DNA of 64,000 bases from Streptomyces sp. NBC_01283 (GCF_041435335.1 NZ_CP108430.1:3454501-3518500); one strand, 5' to 3'; shown: positions 50,963 to 61,486, counted from the stretch's first letter. Notes: generated from the letters alone by a model not told the origin. Made by a program: numbers and translations.

Positions 50963-51940
50963 CTACCTCAGCTTCGGGTCGAGGGCGTCGCGCACCGCGT
51001 CGCCGAGCATGATGAACGCGAGCACGGTGATCGCAAGGGCTCCGGCGGGCCAGAGCAGCATGTGCGGGGCGTTGCGGATGTACTGGGAGGCGGCCGAGAT
51101 GTCGATGCCCCAGCTCACGGTCGGCGGCTTCAGACCCACGCCGAGGTAGGAGAGGGTCGCCTCCAGGGCGATGTACGTGCCGAGCGCGATGGTGGCGACC
51201 ACGATGACCGGCGCGATCGCGTTCGGCGCGATGTGCCGGAGGAGCATCCGCGAGTTGGAGGCGCCGAGCGCGCGCGCCGCCTGGACGTAGTCGTTCTGCT
51301 TGGCGGTGATGACGGACCCGCGGGCGATGCGCGAGAGCTGCGGCCAGCCGAGCAGGACCATGAAGCCGATCACCGGCCAGACGGTGTTGCTGGTGACGAC
51401 CGACAGGAGCACCAGGCCGCCGAGCACGACGGGGATGGCGAAGAAGACGTCGGTGATCCGGGAGAGGATCGCGTCCCAGAACCCGCCGAAGAACCCCGCG
51501 AGCCCGCCCAGCACGCTGCCCAGGATCGCGACACCGAGCGTGGCGCAGACGCCGACGGTGACCGAGGCACGGGCCCCGTACACGGTCCGCGTGTAGACGT
51601 CGCAGCCCTGCCCGTCGAAGCCGAAGGGGTGGCCGGAGGCGGAGCTCTTCTGGGCGTCGGCGAGGTTGCAGTCGAGCGGATTGCCGGAGGCGATCGCGGA
51701 CGGCCAGAGCGAGATGAAGACGAGGAAGAGAATGATGAGGCCCGAGATGATGAAGATCGGGTTCCGTCGCAGCTCGTGCCAGGCGTCCGACCACAGGCTG
51801 CGGGCCGGTGCCGAAGGACCGGTGCCTTCGGGGCCGCCGGGGACCTTGTCCAGCGTCGACCCCTCGGTCGCCGCGAGGTCCATCGCGCCACCCGCACCGG
51901 TCGGGGCGATGGCACCGTCTGGCTCTCGGGGGTCAGGCAT
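50963..51940 (-). CDS. Oligopeptide ABC transporter permease (OppC type), operon 1
   Basis: A 325-residue inner-membrane subunit with a cytoplasmic N-terminal tail of about 50 residues, six membrane segments and the ATPase-contact EAA-like motif QAARALGASNSRMLLRHIAPN. The C-terminus MLGDAVRDALDPKLR is the OppC/DppC signature. ATG 51940 follows GAGG and lies inside the end of the OppB-type gene (8-base overlap). Confidence 0.92.
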   Translation of the reverse strand: MPDPREPDGAIAPTGAGGAMDLAATEGSTLDKVPGGPEGTGPSAPARSLWSDAWHELRRNPIFIISGLIILFLVFISLWPSAIASGNPLDCNLADAQKSSASGHPFGFDGQGCDVYTRTVYGARASVTVGVCATLGVAILGSVLGGLAGFFGGFWDAILSRITDVFFAIPVVLGGLVLLSVVTSNTVWPVIGFMVLLGWPQLSRIARGSVITAKQNDYVQAARALGASNSRMLLRHIAPNAIAPVIVVATIALGTYIALEATLSYLGVGLKPPTVSWGIDISAASQYIRNAPHMLLWPAGALAITVLAFIMLGDAVRDALDPKLR

Positions 51941-52856
51941 AACGGATCCTCGGGTCGAGTACGGCGTACAGGAGGTCGACGATCAGGTTGGCCACCAGGA
52001 AGACCAGGACGAGTACGGTCACGAAGCCCACGACGGTCTGGGTGCTCTGGCGGAGGATCCCCTGATAGAGCTGGAAGCCGACGCCGTGGATGTTGAAGAT
52101 CCGCTCGGTGACGATCGCGCCGCCCATCAGGGCGCCGATGTCCGTGCCGATGAAGGTGACCACCGGGATGAGTGAATTCCGCAGCAGGTGCCGGGTGATG
52201 ACGCGGCGTCTCGGGAGCCCCTTGGCGATGGCCGTGCGGACATAGTCCGCCCGGCGGTTCTCGGCGATGGAGGTCCGGGTGAGCCGGGTGACGTACGCCA
52301 GGGACACCGAGGCGAGCACGAGCCCCGGCACGATGAGTTCGTTGACGGGCGCCTCCGAGGAGACGGAGGGTTTGATCACGCCCCATTCGACGCCGAGAAG
52401 CAGCTGGAGCAGCAGGCCGGTGACGAAGGTGGGGATCGCGATGACGACGAGTGTCAGGAGCAGGACGACGGTGTCGATGGGGCGCCCGCGCCGCAGCCCG
52501 GTGACGACGCCCAGCGAGATGCCGATGACGATCTCGAAGACGATCGCGACGAGCGTCAGGCGGATCGTGAGCGGGAAGGCCGTCGACATCAGCTCGGTGA
52601 CCTTCTGGCCGTTGAAGGCGGTCCCGAAGTCACCGGTGAAGACATTGCCCATATAGGTCGCGTACTGCTGCCACACCGGCTTATCGAGGCCGAACTCCTT
52701 CTTCAGCTGAGCGGCCGTCGCGGGGTCGCACTTTCGGTCCCCGCACAGTCCCGCGACGGGGTCGCCCATCACGTTCACCATCAGGAAGATCAGCAGCGTG
52801 GCGCCGAAGAAGACCGGGATCATCTGCAGCAGACGCCGGATCACATAACGTCCCAT
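51933..52856 (-). CDS. Oligopeptide ABC transporter permease (OppB type), operon 1
   Basis: A 307-residue permease with six membrane segments, starting MGRYVIRRLLQMIPVFFGATL, with an external loop carrying GDRKCDPATAAQLKKEFGLDKP after the first segment and the EAA-like motif RTAIAKGLPRRRVITRHLLRNSLIP. It ends LYAVLDPRIRYA, the usual OppB/DppB end. ATG 52856 follows GGAG. A strong hairpin lies between it and the binding-protein gene. Confidence 0.92.
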   Translation of the reverse strand: MGRYVIRRLLQMIPVFFGATLLIFLMVNVMGDPVAGLCGDRKCDPATAAQLKKEFGLDKPVWQQYATYMGNVFTGDFGTAFNGQKVTELMSTAFPLTIRLTLVAIVFEIVIGISLGVVTGLRRGRPIDTVVLLLTLVVIAIPTFVTGLLLQLLLGVEWGVIKPSVSSEAPVNELIVPGLVLASVSLAYVTRLTRTSIAENRRADYVRTAIAKGLPRRRVITRHLLRNSLIPVVTFIGTDIGALMGGAIVTERIFNIHGVGFQLYQGILRQSTQTVVGFVTVLVLVFLVANLIVDLLYAVLDPRIRYA

Positions 52857-52875
52857 GAGGGGCTCCGGAAGTAAC

Positions 52876-52921
52876 GGGAGCGGTCATCCGGCGCGCATCA
52901 CCGCGCCGGATGACCGCTCCC
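52876..52921 (-). terminator. Intercistronic hairpin after the binding-protein gene, operon 1
   Basis: A perfect 20-base-pair stem (52876-52895 and 52902-52921) with loop CATCAC sits between the binding-protein and first permease genes. It is likely a partial terminator or mRNA 3' protector that raises binding-protein levels over the membrane subunits. Confidence 0.75.
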
Positions 52922-52926
52922 TGGCC

Positions 52927-54561
52927 TCAGCTGACCTTGATCTCGTTGTAGACCGGGACGCTGAACTGGTTCAGTGCCACGTCGGAGACCTTGTCCGAGT
53001 AGCCGGCGCTGCCGTTCTGGTACCAGAGCGGAATGACCGCCATCTGATCGGCGAGCACCTTTTCGGCGTCCTGGAACGTGGAGACGGCCTTTCCGGTGTC
53101 GGTCTCCGCGTTGGCCTTGTCGACGAGCTTGTCGAATTCCTTGTTCGACCACTTGCCGTCGTTGGACGGTGCGTCCGTGTAGTACAGCGGCTGCAGGAAG
53201 TTCTGGATCAGCGGGTAGTCCATCTGCCAGCCCGCGCGCCAGGCGCCGTCCAGCTTCTGCTGGGAGGCCTTGCTGCGGAAGTCGGCGAAGGTGCCGACCG
53301 GGCTTCCGACGCAGGACTTGTCGTTTCCGAGAGCCTTGTTGATGGAGTTGCAGACGGCGTCGACCCATTCCTTGTGCGAGCCGGTGTCCGCGTTGTACGT
53401 GATCTTCAGCGTGCCGCCGGGAATTCCGCCGCCGTCGGCGATCAGCTTCTTCGCCTTGTCCGCGTCGTACTTGCAGGGGTCGCCGCAGAGCCCGGACTTG
53501 TAGCCGCCGGCCTCGCCGAGGACCGGAGACGTCCAGTCGGTGGCCGGGGTGCGGGTCTTCTGGAAGATCGTCTCGGTGATCTGGTCGCGGTTGATCGCCA
53601 TGGAAAGGCCCTGGCGGACCTTCTCCATTCCCGCCTTCGACCACTTGCTGTCGTAGAAGGGGAAGGCAAGGGTCTGGATGATGCCCGCCGGGGTGTTGAT
53701 GTAGCGGTCACCCAGGTCACTCTTGGCGTTCTTGAGCTGCGACGCCGGAACGTCGTCGACGAGGTCGAGGTTCCCCGCCATCAGGTCCGTATAGGCGGTG
53801 TTGTTGTCGGTGTAGACCTTGAGGTCCACACCGCCGTTCTTCGCCTTGTCCTCGCCGCTGTAGTCGTCCCACTTCCGCAGGGACATCTTGGAGCCCTTGT
53901 CGTACGAGTCCACGGTGTACGGGCCGTTTCCGACCGGCTTGGCGAGCCAGGCGTCGTGGTCGTCGTAGAACGTCTTGGGCAGCGGCGCGAAGGCCGGATA
54001 GCCGAGGGTCTTGGGCCAGGTGGAGAACTTCTGCGTGAGCTTGACGGTGAAGGTCTTGTCGTCGACGACCTTCAGTCCGGAGAGCTTGTCGGCGCTCGCG
54101 TCACCCTTCTCCGGGTGGACCTTGTCGTAGCCCTCGATGTAACCGAAGAAGTAGGCGTTCTTCTGGTTGTTCTTCAAGTGCGCGCCGTAATTCCAGGCAT
54201 CGACGAAGGACTTCGCGGTGACCTTCTCGCCGTTGCTGAACTTCCAGCCGTCCTTGAGCTTTACGATGAAGTTCTGCGAGTCCTTGGTGTCGATCTTGTC
54301 GGCGACCATGTTCTTGGCCTCGCCGGACTTCGGGTCGTACCGCACGAGCCCCCGGAAGATCATGTCGAGCACCTTGCCGCCCTGCACCTCATTGGTATTG
54401 GCGGGCTCCAGCGGGTTCTGCGGATCGCCCCAGGAGGACCCCACGATCCCGGAGCCGTCGCCGCCACCGCCGCCGCTGTCCCCGCCTCCGCCGCAGGCGG
54501 TCGCCGCGAGAGCGACGGTCACCGCACATGCGGCCCACTTGGCGTGCGTGGCTCCACGCAT
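52927..54561 (-). CDS. Peptide-binding lipoprotein of ABC transporter, operon 1
   Basis: A 544-residue family 5 extracellular solute-binding lipoprotein (OppA/DppA type). The signal peptide ends in the lipobox with Cys23 (ALAATAC), followed by a Gly/Ser/Asp linker and the SBP_bac_5 domain (VQGGKVLDMIFRGLVRYDPKSGEAKN, FTVKLTQKFSTWPKTLGYPAFAPLP). ATG 54561 is chosen because GAGGAGG lies just upstream; a start 24 bases earlier would include the ribosome site. It captures oligopeptides outside the cell for the permease encoded downstream. Confidence 0.92.
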   Translation of the reverse strand: MRGATHAKWAACAVTVALAATACGGGGDSGGGGGDGSGIVGSSWGDPQNPLEPANTNEVQGGKVLDMIFRGLVRYDPKSGEAKNMVADKIDTKDSQNFIVKLKDGWKFSNGEKVTAKSFVDAWNYGAHLKNNQKNAYFFGYIEGYDKVHPEKGDASADKLSGLKVVDDKTFTVKLTQKFSTWPKTLGYPAFAPLPKTFYDDHDAWLAKPVGNGPYTVDSYDKGSKMSLRKWDDYSGEDKAKNGGVDLKVYTDNNTAYTDLMAGNLDLVDDVPASQLKNAKSDLGDRYINTPAGIIQTLAFPFYDSKWSKAGMEKVRQGLSMAINRDQITETIFQKTRTPATDWTSPVLGEAGGYKSGLCGDPCKYDADKAKKLIADGGGIPGGTLKITYNADTGSHKEWVDAVCNSINKALGNDKSCVGSPVGTFADFRSKASQQKLDGAWRAGWQMDYPLIQNFLQPLYYTDAPSNDGKWSNKEFDKLVDKANAETDTGKAVSTFQDAEKVLADQMAVIPLWYQNGSAGYSDKVSDVALNQFSVPVYNEIKVS

Positions 54562-54616
54562 GGAGTTCCTCCTCTTAACGATCACGCGTCACGTAGGCCC
54601 AATATCGACCCACATC

Positions 54617-54626
54617 CGACATGTCG
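54617..54626 (-). promoter_or_regulatory. Short palindrome upstream of operon 1
   Basis: CGACATGTCG, a perfect 10-base palindrome, lies 55 bases before the binding-protein start in a patch of lower GC. It may be an operator; the match is short and could be chance. Confidence 0.25.
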
Positions 54627-54721
54627 CACCTCGGAGTCACCCTTTCGAGAGGCACATTGCGGCACTCGCGTGACACACGGGGCGGCGCCGGGGGCCGTCC
54701 GGTCGTGAGGGACCCGCGCCG

Positions 54722-55270
54722 TCAGTCGGTCGCCAGGCGTGCGTGCAGCTCGACGTCGTGACGCACGCCGTCGTACGCGAGCTTCTGCCGCTGGATCCCC
54801 TCCACCGCGAACCCGGCACCCCGGGCGACGCCGCACGACGCGGGATTGTTGACGCGATGCCCCAACTCGAGCCGGAACAGGCCCAGCTCGTCGAAGGCCC
54901 ACCGGCTCAGCGCCCGGCAGCCGTACGTCGCCACGTTCCGCCCGCGGGCACCGGGCACCGTCCAGTACGAGACCCATCCGGTGGCGTGCGTGCGGTTCAC
55001 CGCGCCCACCGCGACATTGCCGAGCGGGGCGCCTTCGCCGTCGACGACCGCGAAGGCGTACGCGGTACCGGCGGCCCACTCCCGCTGCCGGCGCGCGACC
55101 CAGCGGACGGCATCCTCCGCCGAGTCGACGGGCTGGTCGGCCTGCCGCGCCATCTCCCCCGCCCGCGGGGAGGCGAAGACGGCCACGACGGCACCGGCGT
55201 CACGCTCGGCCCAGGGCCGCAGGGCCAGGGTCCCGCCCGCCTCGACCGACTCACTGATCACCGGCTTCAC
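54722..55270 (-). CDS. GNAT family N-acetyltransferase
   Basis: A 182-residue acetyltransferase of the RimJ/RimL-like type (LALRPWAERDAGAVVAVF at the start, WVSYWTVPGARGRNVATYGCRALSRWAFDELGLFRLELG with the acetyl-CoA loop, and NNPASCGVARGAGF). GTG 55270 overlaps the stop of the upstream membrane protein gene by four bases (GTGA), so it is the third gene of the sigma-factor operon. Possible targets are ribosomal proteins, other proteins or small amines; none can be named. Confidence 0.82.
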   Translation of the reverse strand: MKPVISESVEAGGTLALRPWAERDAGAVVAVFASPRAGEMARQADQPVDSAEDAVRWVARRQREWAAGTAYAFAVVDGEGAPLGNVAVGAVNRTHATGWVSYWTVPGARGRNVATYGCRALSRWAFDELGLFRLELGHRVNNPASCGVARGAGFAVEGIQRQKLAYDGVRHDVELHARLATD

Positions 55271-55917
55271 CGCGCGCTCTCCTCCGCCTCCACTTCGACC
55301 ACCGAGACCCACTTGCCCCACCGCTTCACGTCGACACGGAGCCACGAGGAGGACTTGGTCTCCCCGGACCAGTGCTCCACGCCCGTCCCATGGTCCCGCA
55401 GCCCGCACTCGGCCAACACACCCCGGAGGCGGGCCACTTCACCGCCCGCGGCGTTCTCACTGTCGTACTCGGTGACGCGCTGCCGGGCGGTGGCGCCCTT
55501 GTCGCTGTAGTAGCTCGTGGCGTACTGGACCTGATTCGGCACCTTCCGCAGGGCGTACGACCCCGGGCAGCTGTCCGGCTCTCCGACCGCGGGCAACGCC
55601 AGATCCGGCTCGTCCTGCTCCTCGTCGCCCTTCCAGTGCCACTTCCCGGCCTCCGGCATCTCCTCGGGGGGCAGCGCCCGCACCATGCCGCCCACCTTGA
55701 AGGGGTTGGCCGTCGGCGAGGCCGCGGGCCGCACCTCACGCCCCGCACCGCCTCCGGGCGCCCCCACCCACACGGCGCCCCCCGCCACCACCGCGGTGAC
55801 GGCCACGCCCAGAGCGGCCCGCCGACGCAGCGTGCGCCGCCGCCCGCGTACCCGCACCTGGGCCGCCGTCGGCATCCGTACGGCGACCTCGTCCAGCAGT
55901 TCCTCGACCTCAGCCAT
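55267..55917 (-). CDS. Membrane-anchored protein encoded with an ECF sigma factor
   Basis: A 216-residue protein: a short cytoplasmic helix (MAEVEELLDEVAVRMP), a basic stretch, one membrane segment (ALGVAVTAVVAGGAVWVG, about 35-52) and an external domain of about 160 residues with two Cys (DSCPGSY, AECGLRD). No zinc anti-sigma motif is present. It overlaps the sigma gene by 8 bases, the usual place of a sigma-factor partner, so it may sense envelope signals or act as an unusual anti-sigma factor. No known domain was recognised. Confidence 0.7.
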   Translation of the reverse strand: MAEVEELLDEVAVRMPTAAQVRVRGRRRTLRRRAALGVAVTAVVAGGAVWVGAPGGGAGREVRPAASPTANPFKVGGMVRALPPEEMPEAGKWHWKGDEEQDEPDLALPAVGEPDSCPGSYALRKVPNQVQYATSYYSDKGATARQRVTEYDSENAAGGEVARLRGVLAECGLRDHGTGVEHWSGETKSSSWLRVDVKRWGKWVSVVEVEAEESAR

Positions 55918-56455
55918 GGTTGGCGGCCCCCTCAGCGGCGAAAGCGGTCGTGTCCGTCAGGCGCTCGCCCAGCACCTTGCGGGCCCGGCTGAGCCGGGTG
56001 CGTACAGCCCCGTTGGAAGCGCCCGTCTCCCGGGCCACCTGCTCCACCGGCAGGTCGAGCAGGTGATGCAGCACCACCGCCTGCCGCTGCTGCGGCGGCA
56101 GTTCACGCAGCGCGGCCAGCAGCGCCACCCGGTCCGCGGAAAGTTCCGGCACATCCGGTGCCGCGCCGTGCCTGAGCTGGGCCCGCAGCCGGTTCCTGGT
56201 CCGGCGCCAGGTGCTGATCGCGAGCCGCGAGGCGACCGTCCGCACCCACGGCAGCGGATCCCCGTCCCGCGTCAACCCCTCCCACCGGTGCCACGCCCGC
56301 ACATACGCCTCCTGCACGGCGTCCTCCGCCTCGGCCAGATCGCCGGTCATCGCATAGACCGTCGCGACCAGCCTCTTGGCGGTGGCGGCGTAGAACGTAT
56401 CGAACTCCTGAGCATGATCAGGATCCCGGTCAGACCCTCTCGCCCACTGCGTCAT
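55910..56455 (-). CDS. ECF sigma factor (SigE-family type)
   Basis: A 181-residue group IV sigma factor with region 2 (FDTFYAATAKRLVATVYAMTGDLAEAEDAVQEAYVRAW) and region 4 (LPVEQVARETGASNGAVRTRLSRARKVLGERL), of the actinobacterial SigE-family (SigL/SigE-like TIGR02983) kind with no long extensions. It is the first gene of a three-gene operon with overlaps of 8 and 4 bases. A possible ECF-type promoter (GGGAAT-N16-CGTA) lies about 85 bases upstream, which would fit autoregulation. Confidence 0.88.
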   Translation of the reverse strand: MTQWARGSDRDPDHAQEFDTFYAATAKRLVATVYAMTGDLAEAEDAVQEAYVRAWHRWEGLTRDGDPLPWVRTVASRLAISTWRRTRNRLRAQLRHGAAPDVPELSADRVALLAALRELPPQQRQAVVLHHLLDLPVEQVARETGASNGAVRTRLSRARKVLGERLTDTTAFAAEGAANHG

Positions 56456-56540
56456 CGTCCCCCGTCCGTCGCTCGGTTCGGCGGCTCGCCCGTCCCGCTC
56501 GCCGCTTCTACCTTTCCCACGCTCGGGGTGCGGCCTACGT

Positions 56541-56566
56541 TACGGACGATTTTCCGGGCTATTCCC
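56541..56566 (-). promoter_or_regulatory. Possible ECF-type promoter of the sigma operon
   Basis: On the minus strand GGGAAT (56566-56561), 16 bases and CGTA (56544-56541) fit an ECF promoter and differ from the sigma-R consensus only in the last base of the -10. It may be autoregulatory. Confidence 0.4.
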
Positions 56567-56687
56567 GCAGAGCCCCACCAAAGCCTCAACTCCCCCTCAA
56601 GTCACTAGCGGTACCAGAACTTCACCCCTTAGCTTGAATACGCACCGCTAGCCATGGGCAACACCGAGCAACAATAATGGGAGAGTA

Positions 56688-57269
56688 ATGCGCGCACTGA
56701 CCACCGCGTCCCTCATGAGTGCCATGGCACTGGCTGCCGGAACGCTGGCCATGGCCGGCCCTGCGTCCGCCGCCGAGAACCACGGGGACATCTCTGGTGG
56801 CGGCGTGTCCGCCCTTCAGGAGATTCCGAGCTCGACCACGAGCAAAGCCAAGGTCAAGGGCGGAACCCAGAAGGTCTATTCAGCCAATATCGGCTACAAC
56901 AAGAACGCCTACTCCGAGTGCAAGCCGCATGCTTCCACCATGGAGAAGGTCGTCTGGAACCTGGGCAAGGTCACCCGCAAGTCAGCGCGAGTGAAGAGCA
57001 TCAAGGTGCGCTACTACAACGAGCGCGAGCTGCACGTCGGTTCGGCCTACGTCTTCGATGGAAGCCACGACGAGAAGTGGCGGAAGTCCAACGGGTGGTA
57101 CATCTCCAAGGGTTCCAAGTGGAGGACGTACAAGCTGAACAAGACGGTCAAGTTCTCCAAGAGCAAGCCGCTTCAGTTCATGCTGCACCTCCAGATCGCC
57201 GGCGCTAACGAGCCGATGTGGTGCCACCCCAGGTCGAAGCTCTACTTCAATCTCAAGCCCAACCGTTAG
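56688..57269 (+). CDS. Secreted protein of unknown function
   Basis: A 193-residue exported protein. The signal peptide (TTASLMSAMALAAGTLAMA, cleavage after GPASA near 29) precedes a mature domain rich in Lys, Tyr, Trp and Asn, with two Cys (SECKPHAS and MWCHPRS) that may form a disulfide. Lysine is mostly AAG, and GC is visibly lower than in all neighbouring genes, suggesting later acquisition. GGGAGAG lies just before the ATG. It lies between the two oligopeptide operons, divergent from the ECF sigma gene. No family recognised. Confidence 0.7.
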   Translation: MRALTTASLMSAMALAAGTLAMAGPASAAENHGDISGGGVSALQEIPSSTTSKAKVKGGTQKVYSANIGYNKNAYSECKPHASTMEKVVWNLGKVTRKSARVKSIKVRYYNERELHVGSAYVFDGSHDEKWRKSNGWYISKGSKWRTYKLNKTVKFSKSKPLQFMLHLQIAGANEPMWCHPRSKLYFNLKPNR

Positions 57270-57285
57270 CCGGTCCGGGCAAGGG

Positions 57286-57332
57286 AATGCGTGCGCCCCG
57301 CCGAACTTGATGTTCGGCGGGGCGCACGCATT
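57286..57332. terminator. Very strong bidirectional terminator
   Basis: A perfect 21-base-pair stem (57286-57306 and 57312-57332, loop TTGAT) lies between the convergent secreted-protein gene and second oligopeptide operon. Confidence 0.9.
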
Positions 57333-57343
57333 GTTGCCGGGCT

Positions 57344-58502
<1,159 letters not shown>

Positions 58503-58510
<8 letters not shown>

Positions 58511-59564
58511 GGATCGTCTCCTTCCAGAAGTGGCACGCGCTGCCGCGACCCGGCAGCTCCGCGCCGTCCTGCTCGCTCACCGGCACCAGGGCCGGGACGT
58601 CCGTACGGCAGATGTCCTGCGCCTTGGGGCAGCGCGGGTTGAAGGCACAACCGGACGGAATGTGGAGCAGGTTGGGCGGCAGGCCCTTGATCGCGTAGAG
58701 CTCCTGGCCCTTCTGGTCGAGACGGGGAATCGACTCGAGCAGGCCGCGCGTGTACGGGTGCGCGGGGCGCTTGTAGAGCTCGTGGACCGGGGCCGTCTCG
58801 ACGATCCGGCCCGCGTACATGACCGCGATCTTGTCCGCGACATCAGCGACCACGCCGAGGTCGTGGGTGATCAGGATCAGGCCCATGTTGTACTCGCGCT
58901 GCAGGTCGGAGAGCAGGTCCATGACCTGTGCCTGGACCGTCACGTCGAGAGCCGTCGTCGGCTCGTCGGCGATGATCAGGTCCGGCTCAAGGGCGAGCGC
59001 CATCGCGATCATGATGCGCTGGCGCATACCGCCGGAGAACTGGTGCGGGTAGTCGTTCACCCGCTCCTTGGCGGCCGGGATCTTCACCCGCTCCATCAGC
59101 TCGATGGCCTTGGCCTTGGCCTGCTTACGGCTGACACCGTCGTGCACCCGGAACATCTCGCCGAGCTGATAGCCCACCGAGAGCACGGGGTTGAGCGACG
59201 ACAGCGCGTCCTGGAAGATCATCGCGATCTTGCGACCACGGATCTTCCTGCGCTCCTCGTTGGACATCTTCAGCATGTCCTGGCCGCGGAAGAGGATCTC
59301 GCCCTGCGGGATCTTGCCGGGCGGCATGTCGAGGATGCCCATGATCGCCTGGGCGGTCACGGACTTGCCGGAGCCCGACTCACCGAGCACGGCGAGCGTC
59401 TCGCCCGCGTCCACGCTGTAGTTGACGCCGTTGACCGCCTTGACCACGCCTTCACGGGTGTGGAACTCGACGTGCAGGTCCTTGACGTCAAGCAGCCTGC
59501 CGCTCTTTTCCTCACCCGAGCGGGGGGCGGGAACCGAGTCTTCCTTGATGTCGATGCTGGTCAT
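58503..59564 (-). CDS. Oligopeptide ABC transporter ATPase (OppD/DppD type), operon 2
   Basis: A 353-residue paralogue of the ATPase at 49910. Walker [10 protein letters not shown], signature [15 protein letters not shown], Walker [14 protein letters not shown] loop [11 protein letters not shown], and a C-terminal Cys cluster ([16 protein letters not shown]...CHFW). The N-terminus carries a short charged tail (MTSIDIKEDSVPAPRSGEEK). ATG 59564 follows GGGAGG; the permease gene ends 11 bases upstream. Confidence 0.92.
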
Positions 59565-59575
59565 TTACGCCTCCC

Positions 59576-60538
59576 TCAGCGCAGCTTCGGGTCGAGGGCT
59601 TCGCGTACGGCGTCACCCATCATGATGAACGCCAGCACGGTCAGGCTGAGCATCCCAGCGGGGAAGAACAGCGTGTGCGGGTTGTTCCGGATGTCCTGTG
59701 TCGCGTCGGAGATGTCGCCGCCCCAGGAGATGGCGTCATCGGCAAGACCGAGACCCAGGTAGGACAGCGTCGACTCGGCGACGATGTACGTACCGAGCGA
59801 GATGGTCGCGACGACGATCACCGGAGCGATGGCGTTCGGCAGGATGTGGCGGAACATGATCCGCTTGGTCCCGGCGCCAAGTGCGCGTGCCGCCACCACG
59901 TAGTCCGCGTGCTTGGTGGTGATGACTGCGCCGCGCATCACGCGGGCGATCTGCGTCCAGCCGAGGAAGGCCAGAGCGCCTGTGACCACCCACACGGTGC
60001 GCTCGGTGAAGGCGTTCAGGACGACCATGGCGCCAAGCAGGAACGGGATCCCGAAGAACACGTCGGTCAGCCGGGAAATGAGGCTGTCCCAGAACCCGCC
60101 GAAGTAGCCGGCGAGCATGCCGCACAGGCCGCCGAAGAGAGTGACTAGCAGCGTCACGCTGATGCCAACCGTGATCGAGTTCCGCGCTCCGTAGAGAACG
60201 CGGGCATAGATGCTGCGGCCCGTCCTGTCGTATCCGAACCAATCCGGCTGGAAGAAGTGGCCCAGGTTCGGCTTGCCCAGGAAGTGGTTGACCTGGTCGC
60301 CGGACTCCGGGTTGGCGCTGGTGAACAGGCCGGGGAAGGCGGCCACCAGGAGCAGGACGAGGATCAGCACTGCGGATATGACGAAGAGCGGGTTGCGGCG
60401 CAGATCCCGCCAGGCGTCTCCCCACAGGCTGCGCGGCTTACCAGGCGCAGGCACGGCCGAGACGGCAGCTCCCGCCACCACTTCGTCCTGTGCCGCGGCC
60501 GTCTCGTCCGAAGTCGAGGTCTTGGTGAGGTCAGGCAT
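59576..60538 (-). CDS. Oligopeptide ABC transporter permease (OppC type), operon 2
   Basis: A 320-residue membrane subunit with a cytoplasmic N-terminal tail, six membrane segments, the EAA-like motif VAARALGAGTKRIMFRHILPN and the ending MMGDAVREALDPKLR. ATG 60538 follows GAGG within the end of the OppB-type gene (8-base overlap), exactly as in operon 1. The external loop after the first segment (NPESGDQVNHFLGKPNLGHFF) differs strongly from the operon 1 copy, so substrate range may differ. Confidence 0.92.
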   Translation of the reverse strand: MPDLTKTSTSDETAAAQDEVVAGAAVSAVPAPGKPRSLWGDAWRDLRRNPLFVISAVLILVLLLVAAFPGLFTSANPESGDQVNHFLGKPNLGHFFQPDWFGYDRTGRSIYARVLYGARNSITVGISVTLLVTLFGGLCGMLAGYFGGFWDSLISRLTDVFFGIPFLLGAMVVLNAFTERTVWVVTGALAFLGWTQIARVMRGAVITTKHADYVVAARALGAGTKRIMFRHILPNAIAPVIVVATISLGTYIVAESTLSYLGLGLADDAISWGGDISDATQDIRNNPHTLFFPAGMLSLTVLAFIMMGDAVREALDPKLR

Positions 60539-61460
60539 AACGGATCCTCGGGTCCAGGACCGCGTAAAGCAGGTCGACGATCAGGCTGGCGACGAGGTAT
60601 ACGAGCACCAGAACGGTCACAATGCCGACGATGACCGCGCCCTCCCGGTGGGCCAGGCCCTGGAAGAGGAGGTTGCCGACGCCTGTCACATTGAAGATGC
60701 CCTCGGTGATGACCGCGCCGCTCATCAGGGCACCGATGTCGGTGCCGAGGTAAGTGACCACGGGAATCAGCGAGTTGCGGAGCAGGTGCCTGGTGATGAT
60801 GCGCTTGCGCGGAAGGCCCTTGGCGACGGCCGTGCGCATGTAGTCCGCCGAGCGGTTCTCAGCCACGGACGTACGGGTGAGGCGCGCCACGTAGGCCAGG
60901 CCGACCATGCCCAGCACCAGTGCCGGCACCATCAACTGCCCCAGGTTCTCGGAGTCCTGGACCGTCGGTGTGATCCACTCCAGCTCATTGCCGAAATAGA
61001 GCTGGAAGAGACGGCCGATCACGAAGATGGGGACGGAAATGACGAGGAGCGTGAACAGCGTCACCCCGTTGTCCACGATGCGCCCGCGCCTGATGCCCGC
61101 GAGCACGCCCAGCGTGATGCCGACCACGAGTTCGAAGGACCAGGCCATGGCGGCCAGGCGAAGCGAGACCGGGAACGCCTGGGTGATCTCGTCGAGCACC
61201 GGCCTGTTTCCGGCGATCGTCTTGCCGAAGTCTCCCTGCAGGAGCCCCTTCATGTAATGCAGGTACTGCTCCCAGAGCGGCAGATCCAGACCTCGGTCGT
61301 GGCGAATCTGCGCCACCTGCGCCGGGTCCGGCGGCTTGTCGCCCCACAGCGCCCGTACGGGGTCGCCGGGGAGCACGTTGACCATGATGAAGATCAACAG
61401 GGTTGTCCCGATGAAGACCGGGATCATCTGGAGCAGTCGCCGCGCGACATATCGCCCCAT
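60531..61460 (-). CDS. Oligopeptide ABC transporter permease (OppB type), operon 2
   Basis: A 309-residue permease with six membrane segments, starting MGRYVARRLLQMIPVFIGTTL, with EAA-like motif RTAVAKGLPRKRIITRHLLRNSLIP, and ending LYAVLDPRIRYA. Outside the loops it is closely similar to the operon 1 copy; the first external loop has no Cys pair here (GDKPPDPAQVAQIRHDRGLD), unlike operon 1. ATG 61460 follows GGAGG. Confidence 0.92.
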   Translation of the reverse strand: MGRYVARRLLQMIPVFIGTTLLIFIMVNVLPGDPVRALWGDKPPDPAQVAQIRHDRGLDLPLWEQYLHYMKGLLQGDFGKTIAGNRPVLDEITQAFPVSLRLAAMAWSFELVVGITLGVLAGIRRGRIVDNGVTLFTLLVISVPIFVIGRLFQLYFGNELEWITPTVQDSENLGQLMVPALVLGMVGLAYVARLTRTSVAENRSADYMRTAVAKGLPRKRIITRHLLRNSLIPVVTYLGTDIGALMSGAVITEGIFNVTGVGNLLFQGLAHREGAVIVGIVTVLVLVYLVASLIVDLLYAVLDPRIRYA

Positions 61461-61486
61461 TGGTGCCTCCGTCCAATCCGGAGCCG

